The notes under the pieces: generated by a model
Seen by the model: only the letters and a program-made list of their open reading frames with translations
Told to the model about the DNA's origin: nothing
Database searches by the model: none
Shown here: piece after piece, positions 17,407 to 26,667 of the stretch
Layout of the letters: each line of letters starts with the position of its first letter
Numbering within the stretch: the stretch's first letter is position 1
Assembly (NCBI GenBank): GCA_024277675.1
Contig: JAJRUS010000018.1
Location: 1 to 50,802, forward strand
Direction: 5' to 3'
DNA from: a bacterium
GTDB lineage: Bacteria; SZUA-182; SZUA-191; JAJRXT01
Length of the DNA: 50,802 nt
Position numbers and translations under genes: made by a program

Positions 17407-20400
17407 CTAATGTGTTTCACTTTTCGGTTGTTCTTTTAGCAGCTCCCCAATCTTGGGTTGATTGTTTTTCAGCATCATTTCAACTTCCTGAAATTTATTT
17501 GGTGGAGCCAGTTTAATCCTGCTTTGATAAACATGATAATATTTCATCCGGTAAACTGCATCATAGCTGTGGCAATCAATACAAAGATCATGCAATAAAT
17601 TAGTCCTTAAGAAGCTGGTATTCACATGGCCCTCTTCATTTTTGCCGCTACCCTTTACCGCCTTTTGGGGATTCCACTGATGGGGATTATGACATGTGGG
17701 GCAGGCAAGATCACCCTTCGGCGACAAAATTCCTTTATTGGTATATACTGGAAAGGCCGGTCTAACTCCCAACAACATATCTTTGTTATTCATAAAAGTA
17801 ACCAGTGTCTTATACACATATTTAAATGGCGTATAGCCAGTCTTGGCCGATGTTTCCACCGCCCTTCTCTGACCTATAACAAAACCATAAGGGTGCAGTC
17901 CCCGAGGCGGCTGTTTTGCCTGGGCGGGATTCCCATCCGAATGGCAACTTGTGCAAAATTGAACTGCCCTATCCTGCTCATCTCCCAACGTTTCATTCCA
18001 CCCTTTAAGATACGGCGGCCCCCATGACCTCGCCCATAAGCGAACATCATTGAAGCCATTATGAACGATATGACAAGCGCTGCACACCCCATCCTCCAGA
18101 GTAGTCTTACCCATTAGATTCCTGGCTTTAGGTGCGGTAACCCTGAGATCATGATCAGTTCCAGCCACCAATACCTTTTGACTGTGACAATTGGCACATA
18201 AATCCGGCTCAGGCAGGTTTTGTCTACGCAAGAAGCTATTATGCTGATCCCCCTCAACGAGTTCACCTGAACCTGGCTTTTTCTCCGAGGCATTCCATTG
18301 ATGTGGATCATGACAGGTAGCACAAAATACCCGGCCATTATCAGGGTCACGCTTACCTTCAAAAGTAAACAGCGGAAAACTTGTGCTCCCATCAGCCGTC
18401 ATAATATTAGCATTTATGGGGTGAGAATCGGTACCGAAACTGATCTGCTTCTTATTGGCTATCCTGTCCTTGGCATGACAGCTTCGACAAAGCTTAGAGA
18501 TAACATCATCACCCTGACCAAATGGCCTTGACCACAGCCTGGCATCATGTAACGTTTTATGTACTTGATGGCAGGCCCCGCATACCCCGCTTTGAGCTAC
18601 CGTCTGACCAAAATAATTCTTCTCATCCGGCGCGCTTATCCCCAGGTCATGTTTGGTACCCACAATAGTCTCCTTGCCCTTATGACACTGGACACACAAA
18701 CCATACCCCTTGGTATTGGGAGCCCGCAGAAAGCTGGTCAGTCGGTCACCTTCGGTATTCTTGCCGGGCCCGTAGGCCTTCTTGGTGGCATCCCATTGGT
18801 GTGGGTTGTGGCACGAACCGCACAACACCCGGCCTTGAGCTACTTTATGCAAGTTATCATCAAATGTGGGGAAGGGAACCGGCAAATCAGTAGTGGCTCC
18901 CAATATATTTTTGCCCACCGGGTGGCTATGTGCACCCGGTTGCTTTTTCTCAGCTGGCCGACCATCTGAGTGACAACTTTTACATAACTCAGACATTCCA
19001 TCTTTCCCCGGGCCTAGCTCTCTATTCCACAGCCTATACTTATAAACAGCATTGTGGACATTATGGCAGGCAAAACATACCCCTGATTCAGCTACCGTTT
19101 CACCCCTGATATTCTTGGCATTAGGGGCCGTAATTGTTAGATCGTGATCCGTACCCTTAATCAATTTTTTATCCACATGGCAACTTTCACATAAGGCAAA
19201 CTTATAGTTGTTGGCAGCAATCCTCAAGAAACTATTGCTGGTATCGCCTTCAGTCTTCTTGCCCGGGCCTTTCTTTTTCTTGTTGGGATCCCACTGGTGA
19301 ATATTATGACAAGAGAAACACATTACTTTGCCATTTTTCTGCCGCTTCAGGTCATCGGTGTAGGTGGGCAATGTTGTATTTATATCAGGCCCCAGATTGG
19401 TAATTGGAACACCCACCGGATGAGAGTATTCCCCTAATTGTTTCACCTCGGCAATATTACCATTGGAATGACAGGAAAAGCATAATTTCTCTCCCTCGTT
19501 TTTACCCAGGCCCAAAGGACGACTCCACAAACGATAGGAGGTGGCATTATGCGGGGTGTGACAATTGCCGCAGATACCGGTTGTCTCCTGCTGGCCCATC
19601 AGCCTATGCACTACCTCTTTGGGCAATTTCAGCATCTCATTCTTTCCCTCTCCCAATATCTGAATACAATGTGAGCGGGGATGCTTGTAAGCCATCATTG
19701 ACAGATCATGGTCGGTAAGCTCAATCAGGCTCTTGTCAAGATGACAGTCATAACAAAGTGGAGAGCCAATATCATTTTTAATACGCAGAAAGCTGGTGGC
19801 CGCAGTGCCGGCAGCCTTGGCAATACCCTTATTATCCAGCGAGACAGGATTCCAGCGATGGACATTGTGGCAACTGGCGCAGCTTACCTTCCCTGATTTG
19901 CCATCGGTAATCTTTACGCCGCTGGAACTGAACAGAGGCAGCGTAGTATCGCCATCCGCTATTTTTGAATCCTTCAATACCAGATTGTAAGGATGGGTTC
20001 TGTTGCGGGGGCCTATTAACTTATCTTTCGCCAGTCCCTCCTTAGCATGGCAACTCAGACAAAGGCGGGCAATGGGATCCTCGTCCTGGGCCGGCTTTCG
20101 GGCCCACATTTTAGCCCCTTTTCCATTATGCGGTAAATGACACATCTCACATACCCCGGCCTGTTTGGGGGTTTGACCCTTTATGTTTTTAGCCCCGGGG
20201 CGGGTGACCCGCAGATCATGCTTGGTTTTATCTACTTCCTTGTATTTATCATCATGGCACTTAATACAGAGCGACGAAGCCTTATTTTTTTCTACTAATA
20301 TTTTGGTACCCCGGGGGGCATTATGCATTTTGTGACAAGTGTTGCAGATTATCTTGCCCTGGGCTCCCTTACGCCCGCCTTCTTTTATTATGCTGTCGTT

Positions 20401-21195
20401 AATTTTGGCATACTTGGGCACTACATTAATCGGATGAGTACGTTTACGCTCAGCATCTTCCCGACTTACAGCATATTTATCAGTATGACAGATTCCACAT
20501 AACTCGGCATTCCATATCCCTTTAATCAGCAGCTTATAACCACTCTTGGCCCCATGAATTTTATGGCAGCTCTCACATATCACCTGATCGGGAGCTATCC
20601 CGATTTTCCCTCCCGACCTTTCCAATTCTTTGGGGATTTTTATGGTAGTTACATTTATCGGATGGTTATTGTATTTTTTACCGTCAATTTTGTTCACATG
20701 GCATTGCCGGCAGATGAATGAATTGAGATTATCATGGCGCAGGAAAATCGTCCTCCCCATTTCCTGCCCTTCAGGGTCCTTCCCCCAATCCACCCCATGA
20801 GCGCTATGACAAGTACCGCAATAAATCCGGCCGTCCTTGTCTAAAGGGAAGGATTTTGGAACCCTCACGTTTTTAGAGGGTTTGACATATACCGGATGGC
20901 TGCCCGGCATCCAGGTCTTATCGCGTGAATCCAACACAGATCCATCATGACAGGTATAACACATCTCTTCTGTACTCACCACACCCTGACGTCCGGAGAT
21001 AATCACCGCTCCTCTAACAATGGGATCCACGAAGATTTTTTTTCCCGTCATTTTAAAATCATCCATCCAGGCAATATGACATATAGCACATTCTCTTTTA
21101 GAAGAGAGCATTTGGGCTATTGCCGTGGAACTAAAAGTTACAACAACTACAATAATAATTAGGAAAACAAATAACTTTGGTTTAACAATCAGCAT
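17407..21195 (-). CDS. Giant 28-heme exported c-type cytochrome
   Basis: A 1262-residue protein with a signal peptide (LFVFLIIIVVVVTFSSTAIAQ) and 28 CXXCH motifs counted by eye, from CAICH near residue 36 to CIDCH near 1205. From about residue 440 it is built of five diverged repeats of about 175 residues. Each has a CXXCHNxHQW site, a GPGKxxEGD..SFLR loop, an LCxxCHxxK site, a GTxHDL stretch, then GVCxACHxVHN and LCxSCHxxG, followed by SHPVG. This is the doubled-CXXCH architecture. The N-terminal third has more varied spacing. Such a heme density (one per 45 residues) fits a long periplasmic or extracellular electron wire. Its genomic partners are an NHL-repeat protein and a b-type cytochrome. 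No outer-membrane porin is found in the window. Confidence 0.9.
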   Translation of the reverse strand: MLIVKPKLFVFLIIIVVVVTFSSTAIAQMLSSKRECAICHIAWMDDFKMTGKKIFVDPIVRGAVIISGRQGVVSTEEMCYTCHDGSVLDSRDKTWMPGSHPVYVKPSKNVRVPKSFPLDKDGRIYCGTCHSAHGVDWGKDPEGQEMGRTIFLRHDNLNSFICRQCHVNKIDGKKYNNHPINVTTIKIPKELERSGGKIGIAPDQVICESCHKIHGAKSGYKLLIKGIWNAELCGICHTDKYAVSREDAERKRTHPINVVPKYAKINDSIIKEGGRKGAQGKIICNTCHKMHNAPRGTKILVEKNKASSLCIKCHDDKYKEVDKTKHDLRVTRPGAKNIKGQTPKQAGVCEMCHLPHNGKGAKMWARKPAQDEDPIARLCLSCHAKEGLAKDKLIGPRNRTHPYNLVLKDSKIADGDTTLPLFSSSGVKITDGKSGKVSCASCHNVHRWNPVSLDNKGIAKAAGTAATSFLRIKNDIGSPLCYDCHLDKSLIELTDHDLSMMAYKHPRSHCIQILGEGKNEMLKLPKEVVHRLMGQQETTGICGNCHTPHNATSYRLWSRPLGLGKNEGEKLCFSCHSNGNIAEVKQLGEYSHPVGVPITNLGPDINTTLPTYTDDLKRQKNGKVMCFSCHNIHQWDPNKKKKGPGKKTEGDTSNSFLRIAANNYKFALCESCHVDKKLIKGTDHDLTITAPNAKNIRGETVAESGVCFACHNVHNAVYKYRLWNRELGPGKDGMSELCKSCHSDGRPAEKKQPGAHSHPVGKNILGATTDLPVPFPTFDDNLHKVAQGRVLCGSCHNPHQWDATKKAYGPGKNTEGDRLTSFLRAPNTKGYGLCVQCHKGKETIVGTKHDLGISAPDEKNYFGQTVAQSGVCGACHQVHKTLHDARLWSRPFGQGDDVISKLCRSCHAKDRIANKKQISFGTDSHPINANIMTADGSTSFPLFTFEGKRDPDNGRVFCATCHDPHQWNASEKKPGSGELVEGDQHNSFLRRQNLPEPDLCANCHSQKVLVAGTDHDLRVTAPKARNLMGKTTLEDGVCSACHIVHNGFNDVRLWARSWGPPYLKGWNETLGDEQDRAVQFCTSCHSDGNPAQAKQPPRGLHPYGFVIGQRRAVETSAKTGYTPFKYVYKTLVTFMNNKDMLLGVRPAFPVYTNKGILSPKGDLACPTCHNPHQWNPQKAVKGSGKNEEGHVNTSFLRTNLLHDLCIDCHSYDAVYRMKYYHVYQSRIKLAPPNKFQEVEMMLKNNQPKIGELLKEQPKSETH

Positions 21196-21230
21196 ATACG
21201 CTTTTATTTTTAATGTTTATATTCCCGATT

Positions 21231-22238
21231 TTAAAGTAAGCTATATACGCTAACCTTGTGAGCCAACTCCTCCACTACAAATAAGCGTTGGTTTTGGTCA
21301 ATATAAATTCTTATCGGAGTTTTGAATTTAGTTTCCTCACCTTTTCGTTTTCCGACTACGCTTACATAAGAACCATCGGGTTTAAACAGTTGGATAACTC
21401 CCATATAGCTATCAGTAACATAAATATTGTCATCCGCATCAACCGCTATGCCTTTCGGCCGGAAAAAAGTCCCCTCCCTAATACCCCAGGCGCCGATTTT
21501 CCTGATAAATTTCCCTTTTAGATCAAGCATTTGCACCCGCGTATTTAGTACATCCACTACATATATATTCTCCTGTGCCATATCAGCCGCTAAACTAAAC
21601 GGATAACGAAAGCTGCCTCCCTCATCTTCAAAACCACGGGCGCCAAATTTATAAAGTAATTTAAGGGTATCTTTATCATAGACTAATACCCGATGATTAT
21701 CATTATCGGTAATGAAGATGGTTTCCGGTTCATCATATGGACTGACCACCAAAACTTCAACCGGGTCGGGAGCTTTCTCGACTCCATCGCCAGGCAACTT
21801 TACCATATTGAGATAATGGCCTTCGGCATTAAAAACCTGGAGGCGGTGGTTACGGCTATCAGCCACATATACCTTGCCCTGGCGATCTAAATCTAATCCC
21901 AGCGGCATATTTAACTCGCCCTTTCCCGATCCATATTTGCCAAACTTAAATAAAAACCTGCCTTTACCGTCAAATACCTGAATCCGGGCATTTACCCCAT
22001 CCAACACATAAATGTTGCCATCATTACTTACTGCCAAATCAGTCGGCTGATTAAAAGGTGAACCAGGGCCGCCTTTAATTTCAAATAGATACTTAACCAC
22101 TTTCACTGCAAAGGCTTCACTGATCCTGGCTCCAGGGCAGACCAGAATCCATAAGCAAGACAAGCCCAGAATTAAAATCGACAGCCGTTTTGGCAGCTTT
22201 TTATTTTTCAGCCCGTTCTTCAACAATTGGCGCCTCAT
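21231..22238 (-). CDS. Exported NHL-repeat beta-propeller protein
   Basis: The ORF opens at 22304, but I choose the ATG at 22238 (MRRQLLKNGLKNKK), which is followed by a signal-like hydrophobic segment (LSILILGLSCLWILVCPGARIS). The mature part has about six NHL repeats: FNQPTDLAVSNDGNIYVLD, LNMPLGLDLDRQGKVYVADS, YPFSLAADMAQENIYVVD, FRPKGIAVDADDNIYVTDS and others, each with the following RIQVFD/RLQVFN strand. This should be one six-bladed propeller in the periplasm or outside. NHL proteins accompany extracellular multiheme cytochromes in several metal-reducing bacteria. The chosen start overlaps the 3' end of the triheme cytochrome gene by 38 bases, so translation is probably coupled. Confidence 0.85.
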   Translation of the reverse strand: MRRQLLKNGLKNKKLPKRLSILILGLSCLWILVCPGARISEAFAVKVVKYLFEIKGGPGSPFNQPTDLAVSNDGNIYVLDGVNARIQVFDGKGRFLFKFGKYGSGKGELNMPLGLDLDRQGKVYVADSRNHRLQVFNAEGHYLNMVKLPGDGVEKAPDPVEVLVVSPYDEPETIFITDNDNHRVLVYDKDTLKLLYKFGARGFEDEGGSFRYPFSLAADMAQENIYVVDVLNTRVQMLDLKGKFIRKIGAWGIREGTFFRPKGIAVDADDNIYVTDSYMGVIQLFKPDGSYVSVVGKRKGEETKFKTPIRIYIDQNQRLFVVEELAHKVSVYSLL

Positions 22239-23064
22239 ATTGTCTTCTTTGTTTGAATATATCAGGTATATAGAACTTCTGGTATTTTTCCACCATTCCC
22301 ACAATATTCAGACCGGTAAGGTCCTTCACCCGTTCATCGTCAAACCCCAATTTATGAAAAGGGATCACGCCGTCAACCGTATGGCATTCCCCACACTCAC
22401 GGCCCTTGGTTTCAATACTGGCGTGTATTGAGGTTTTAAGTTTTGCTTGTTCTTGCGGGGTAAACGTATGATCACGATTAATCAACATCTTCTGTACCCA
22501 GGGATTGGCCTGCCTCATGTTGATCATATAAAACTTCCCTTCCTTCTTCAGATAGGGCGTGATCTTAAACAGGGTGGCCTTACTTTCCATCAGCACCACT
22601 CCGCTAACCGTATCATATTTAGTGCCGTAATGCCGCTGACTGGCCTGAATGTCAGTGGTTCCATCGTACCAACGATAACCGTATTTATCTTTCTCTTTGG
22701 GATCATATTTAAAATGACAGGTCTCACAAGCCAGGAATATAGTATGCATATTGAGGATTGACCTGGTTTTCTTGGCATTTTGGTGGGGATAACTACCATG
22801 GCAGATAAAACAAAGCGCCGGGTTGGGGTTCTCCGGCATCTCTTCTTTTATATAATTATGGAAATGGCGCCGGGTGAGATAGTCCCATGTCTTCTCCAAT
22901 TCGGCGGCCAGCCCGGCATCCTTAGTTCTGGTTATCCCACTGATCGCTTCCCGTTCCTGGGCAAAGACAGGAGTTATTAAATCCCCATCGGCCGACCAGC
23001 TAATCCCCAGAACACCAACCATAAACAATGTTATAAATAAATAATAACCGCCTTTCCTTTTCAT
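22201..23064 (-). CDS. Exported triheme c-type cytochrome
   Basis: A 287-residue protein with a signal peptide (LFITLFMVGVLGISWSADG) and three CXXCH motifs: CFICH near 85, CETCH near 113 and CGECH near 225. The sequence between hemes 2 and 3 is long (about 110 residues) and rich in aromatic and basic residues (KYGYRWYDGTTDIQASQRHYGTKYD), so this is more than a simple carrier. It may be a catalytic or docking subunit. A strong AAGGAGG precedes the start. It sits between the small membrane ORFs and the NHL gene. No known family could be assigned. Confidence 0.8.
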   Translation of the reverse strand: MKRKGGYYLFITLFMVGVLGISWSADGDLITPVFAQEREAISGITRTKDAGLAAELEKTWDYLTRRHFHNYIKEEMPENPNPALCFICHGSYPHQNAKKTRSILNMHTIFLACETCHFKYDPKEKDKYGYRWYDGTTDIQASQRHYGTKYDTVSGVVLMESKATLFKITPYLKKEGKFYMINMRQANPWVQKMLINRDHTFTPQEQAKLKTSIHASIETKGRECGECHTVDGVIPFHKLGFDDERVKDLTGLNIVGMVEKYQKFYIPDIFKQRRQYEAPIVEERAEK

Positions 23065-23156
23065 CTAATCAAGCCTCCTTAAGGAAATTTAAGTGTTCAG
23101 GCACAATGTACATCTTGATATAATACCCCCACCCCAATAGCGTAGGGCTTACATCC

Positions 23157-23381
23157 TTAATGTAACACATAGCTTATGCGCACTATATTAGCAATAATGA
23201 CCTTAGCCGTCATATATATCAACCAAAAGGTGAATAGCAATTCCAGCACGCAAATAAGCTTCTGGAACGGGTTCAAGCCGTGGGGATGAGGCATGTGAAA
23301 TTCATTCTTTTTAACCTCTCTAATCTTTTATTCACCAAATCCTGTTTCGATATGACTTGGAAATTGGTTTGTCTCGGCCAT
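23157..23381 (-). CDS. Small membrane protein ORF with an in-frame TAA
   Basis: Not in the ORF track. Starting at ATG 23381, preceded by GGAGG, the frame reads MAETNQFPSHIETGFGE, then TAA (23328-23330), then KIREVKKNEFHMPHPHGLNP and a membrane span (LICVLELLFTFWLIYMTAKVIIANIV), ending in TAA at 23157. Read through, this is a 74-residue protein with a charged head and one span, like the other small membrane proteins of the cluster. GAA-TAA-AAG would need only one G-to-T change from GAA-GAA-AAG. Alternatively a 45-residue protein may start at the internal MPHPHGLNP, although a well placed ribosome binding site is missing there. Reality of the gene is inferred from ribosome binding site, span and context. 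Confidence 0.5.
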
Positions 23382-23655
23382 AATACACCTCCATCTGATT
23401 ATACTGAAATTATGCTGTGGTTAATCCGCTATATAACTAAAACTAAATCTCAAATAAGCGCCCTTCGACCACTAATCTTACAGAATCCAGATCAAGCACT
23501 AAGCCGCCCATCATTCACCAGGCCGCCCCTCATTCCCGTTTGACACCACCCTTACTGTGCTTACCAACCCGGAGTTTTATAGTCACCGACTTTACGGGCA
23601 CACCAACAACCCTCAACCGTCTCCTGATGCCGGACAAACAGGGGCTAAGTTTATG

Positions 23656-23793
23656 TCATATTTTGCCCAGTACCAGATAAACGATAAATATGACCGTCAT
23701 GAAGGCAAACATGATTAACCCTACCTCAATCATGGTTTGCATTGCATAATGCACTTCATGTGAAAGGTGTACGAATTCCGCAGCTGCTTCCAT
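23656..23793 (-). CDS. Small single-span membrane protein, 45 residues
   Basis: Below the ORF-track cutoff. ATG at 23793 with GGAG eight bases upstream; sequence MEAAAEFVHLSHEVHYAMQTM then a hydrophobic span (IEVGLIMFAFMTVIFIVYLVL) and a short GKI tail. Two histidines lie just before the span. It lies directly after the b-type cytochrome gene (83 bases) on the same strand and so is likely a small subunit of the same membrane complex. The family is unknown. Confidence 0.6.
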   Translation of the reverse strand: MEAAAEFVHLSHEVHYAMQTMIEVGLIMFAFMTVIFIVYLVLGKI

Positions 23794-23876
23794 AGGGTTT
23801 ATCTCCATATAAAATTAATTAAAACAACGCAAATTAAAGCTTAGTTAATATGCATCAGCTAAAACTGAATCAAATG

Positions 23877-24671
23877 CTATTCTTCCTCCGGTTGAACGAT
23901 GGAGGGACCATGCTCCCCTTCTTCGGTCATGATGCGGCGATACTCAGCGGGATACTCATGTATCATGTGTGATTCTGAAATTGTCCCGGTAATCACCATG
24001 CCGTCAAAGGGAAACTTTTCCGGGCTGAAAATCGCATTATAGAAATGCCATACCATTATAACGGTAAAAGCCAGGAATGCTTCGTCACTATGGACAACCA
24101 GGGCTACGTTAATGGCTACCGGGGGAACTCCCACATTCGCAAACAGGCTGGGAAACCATAGAAATGGACCGGTGAGGATGAATACCGGAATGCCCCAGAA
24201 CACCGCCAGATAATCAAACTTCTCTTTCCAGCTAAATTTATCGGTATCCGGCGGCTTATCTGACAGAAAAAAGAAATACTTGAGCGCATCTACAATATCT
24301 TTGCCGTCTTTGGCCCGGGGAAATACGGGCAAGTTATATACAACCTTAATTATTTTGGTCAAAGCGTCATTAAGGTTCTCAGCGGGTTGCTCTTTAAGTA
24401 CTACCAAACATTTCTGTATAGTAGTAATTATAATATACACTAGTACCCAGGCAAACAATCCCCCCATAAATAAGCCGGATATGCGGTGAATTCTGCCAGC
24501 CATATATACGCCGCCAAACAATTTAATCAAGGGATAACTCCAGGCCACTCCTGAGAATTTCAGCGGAAAACCGGTAAGTACCTGGATCGAAAAGGTAATC
24601 ATAATTACAACATGCTGAATACGTTGATGCAACGTAATCCTATAGAATGTCCTCTCCTGCGCTTCGGCCAT
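23877..24671 (-). CDS. Diheme b-type cytochrome membrane subunit (FdnI/cyt b561-like)
   Basis: A 264-residue integral membrane protein with about four spans. Histidines in or next to spans match a diheme cytochrome b of the formate dehydrogenase gamma/Ni-Fe hydrogenase type: TLHQRIQHVVIM in span 1, AGRIHRISGLF in span 2, and VVHSDEAFLAF plus MVWHFYNAIF in the last two. Between spans 2 and 3 is a cytoplasmic loop of about 60 residues. Such subunits exchange electrons between quinol and periplasmic c-hemes. The adjacent upstream gene is a C-terminally anchored multiheme cytochrome c, so the two probably form one quinol:cytochrome c module. GGAGG precedes the start. Confidence 0.85.
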   Translation of the reverse strand: MAEAQERTFYRITLHQRIQHVVIMITFSIQVLTGFPLKFSGVAWSYPLIKLFGGVYMAGRIHRISGLFMGGLFAWVLVYIIITTIQKCLVVLKEQPAENLNDALTKIIKVVYNLPVFPRAKDGKDIVDALKYFFFLSDKPPDTDKFSWKEKFDYLAVFWGIPVFILTGPFLWFPSLFANVGVPPVAINVALVVHSDEAFLAFTVIMVWHFYNAIFSPEKFPFDGMVITGTISESHMIHEYPAEYRRIMTEEGEHGPSIVQPEEE

Positions 24672-24729
24672 TTCCCTACCTCCTTACAGTTTTTATTACG
24701 ACAATAATGTTAATTTAATAAATCATTGT

Positions 24730-25827
24730 TTAGAAAAGCCGCCTCATCAGCTCCAGGAACATCCATATGAATAAGAGCAGAAAGACGCCCCAGGTCATGA
24801 AGAAAAAGCCCTGTCCCACCCAAAACTCTATCGGATGATCGGGGCTTTCAAAATCTGTGTGCATATCGAGATTCGCCAGCTCAGGACCGGCAGCGGGACC
24901 TGAAGCATTAGTTCCATCATGACAACCTTCCTGAGCGCAAATTTTACCTTTATTGTCGGGATTAATAGCTGACTCAGGATCACTTTCCCGCAATATCAGA
25001 TGTACATTGTGCGGACTATATGGTTCATAATAAGTATGGCAATCTATACAATCAGCGGTATCAGTCCTACCCAGGGCCAAGGCTTTATAATGGTAGGTCA
25101 TCTTATACGTCTCTACTGCCTTCAATGACTTTTCCGGCAGGCCCAATTTACGCATCAAGGTTTTATTTTCATGGCAACTGCTACACAACGCCACCACCTT
25201 CAGGCGACCCCTGAAAGTTCTTTTCATCAAGCGGTGCTCCACATGCATATAGAAAGTATTAGCCCATTCCTCGTTGGTGTGACAAGCATTGCAGCGTGCA
25301 AGAATTCTCGCTATAGGCTTTTCTCTTGCTACATCGACCCCTTTACCATAAGTTCTGGTATATAGCGGGTTCTGGTGGCAATATTTACAGACCGGCTTTC
25401 CGGGCGCCGGATTTTGCAAATCGGTACCATGTACACTTCTTCTATAATTGGTATATACCGGACGGTGAGAGAAATCAATGCCGGTGGAAGGCTCTTTCTT
25501 ATGGCACTGCGTACCACAGTCAACTTTTTTAACCTGAATTTTATGCGGAATTTCAGTTATATTGACATGACAACCGCGACAGGGAACCCTGCCGTGTACC
25601 GATAAAGCGAATAAATCTTCATTTACATTGAATATTCTTAAATTACCCTTTAAATCAATCCTGGCTATACCACGGTGCTTGTGGCACATAAGGCAGTTCT
25701 CTTCATCCGCCCCCCAGGCAGAATTAACCGACAGATATGGAGAAACAAAAAAGCCCGCCAATAAAAAAATTATAATAACGAGAAAACCGTTGCGATAACA
25801 ACTCACCCCTCTTTTACCCTTAGACAT
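24730..25827 (-). CDS. Membrane-anchored multiheme cytochrome c with expanded heme motifs
   Basis: I choose ATG 25827 (MSKGKRG, AAGGAGG upstream) over the longer 25860 start. About 365 residues: a signal segment (GFLVIIIFLLAGFFVSPYLS), eight heme sites, and a C-terminal membrane span (FFFMTWGVFLLLFIWMFLELM). Six sites are canonical (CLMCH, CRGCH, CKYCH, CNACH, CSSCH, CIDCH); one is CX3CH (CGTQCH) and one CX4CH (CAQEGCH). The pairing with the b-type cytochrome encoded immediately downstream resembles the periplasmic cytochrome of quinol-oxidising b/c complexes. I infer it takes electrons from cytochrome b and hands them to the soluble multiheme proteins. The expanded motifs are unusual but occur in other multiheme families. 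Confidence 0.85.
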   Translation of the reverse strand: MSKGKRGVSCYRNGFLVIIIFLLAGFFVSPYLSVNSAWGADEENCLMCHKHRGIARIDLKGNLRIFNVNEDLFALSVHGRVPCRGCHVNITEIPHKIQVKKVDCGTQCHKKEPSTGIDFSHRPVYTNYRRSVHGTDLQNPAPGKPVCKYCHQNPLYTRTYGKGVDVAREKPIARILARCNACHTNEEWANTFYMHVEHRLMKRTFRGRLKVVALCSSCHENKTLMRKLGLPEKSLKAVETYKMTYHYKALALGRTDTADCIDCHTYYEPYSPHNVHLILRESDPESAINPDNKGKICAQEGCHDGTNASGPAAGPELANLDMHTDFESPDHPIEFWVGQGFFFMTWGVFLLLFIWMFLELMRRLF

Positions 25828-25860
25828 ATCCGCCTTCCTCCTTGAATTTAAAATCCGCAT

Positions 25861-26667
25861 ATTAATATAACCCAGACAGGGAAAACCTTATAACTATGCG
25901 AGGAAAATTAATGTCTTTCAGCTCAAATACATCTCAGCCTTAGTTAGAAATGACCACCGCACATAACTTACCGATTAACCACTTATCATATTAAGCTTAT
26001 CGTTAAACTCATTAAAGTTGCCCTGTTCTGTTTTTTGTCTTACTTTCGATGCTACAGCCATCCGACGAACTGAACACACAACTCGCATTAAACTACGCTA
26101 AATTTTTCGCTTAGATAAAATCACATTCCAATTATATTTATAAAACGGTATTTGATTTTTTTGGTTTAGGATGCAACTTGGTAGCTATTTTATTTTATAT
26201 GTTAATGTAAGTCAAGAAAAATTTTAAAAAAACATCCCCCTATTTCATTAATATAAATTATATTTAGACGATTAATACCGTTAGCTAAAATTACCCTGAC
26301 CACATTACCCCTAATTTATCCCTTTTGTTATAGTTAGATAAGCAGATTTAAATACTCTCGCAACTACTCCATACCCCTAAAAAATCAAAAAAAAAATAAC
26401 AAACACCCGGCATTATTTAAATAAGCTCTGGCATATCGGACAACTACCAGTCCGCTCTAATTCCGGCAAAAATCGCTGTAATATATCTCTGGAATGTTAA
26501 AAGATACAATGAGTTCAAAGATGAATCAATTTTTTTAGAAGAAAATCAGCCCCTACTTACTACCTGTCAATTTGACAGACTCATGCTATTTGATTCTGTC
26601 AAATTGACAATAACGCCTTTCATTAACATTGAAAATCTGCGTTTTTATACCGTCGGCAAATTGAGGA
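25861..26667. other. Long AT-rich intergenic region upstream of the b/c cytochrome genes
   Basis: About 800 bases, the longest gene-free stretch in the window, with no ORF I can support. It is AT-rich (for example AAAAAATCAAAAAAAAAATAAC near 26380) and carries two palindromic operators at its right end (listed separately). I looked for a -24/-12 sigma54 element on the minus strand and found nothing convincing. It may hold a long regulated leader for the cytochrome genes. Confidence 0.5.
26564..26610. promoter_or_regulatory. Pair of palindromic operators TGTCAA-N-TTGACA
   Basis: CTGTCAATTTGACAG (26564-26578) is a perfect palindrome around a central T. CTGTCAAATTGACAA (26596-26610) is the same site with one end mismatch. 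Their centres are 32 bases apart, about three helical turns, so dimers would bind on one face of the DNA. They lie upstream of the main minus-strand cytochrome genes and downstream of the 49-residue gene. The regulator is unknown. No transcription factor gene is in the cluster. Confidence 0.65.

Noticed and set aside
17626-20000. Plus-strand ORFs inside the 28-heme cytochrome gene (for example 17626-18027 and 18559-18969)
   Set aside because: They are antisense shadows of a strongly supported coding frame with 28 heme motifs and show no domain features.
23280-23543. 87-residue plus ORF opposite the cytochrome genes
   Set aside because: It is antisense to a better-supported minus-strand membrane ORF and has no start signal.
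25861-26560. Sigma54 promoter below the twin operators
   Set aside because: Scanning for GG-N10-GC on the minus strand gave only a poor match (GGTAAGTTATGTGC) lacking the consensus flanks.
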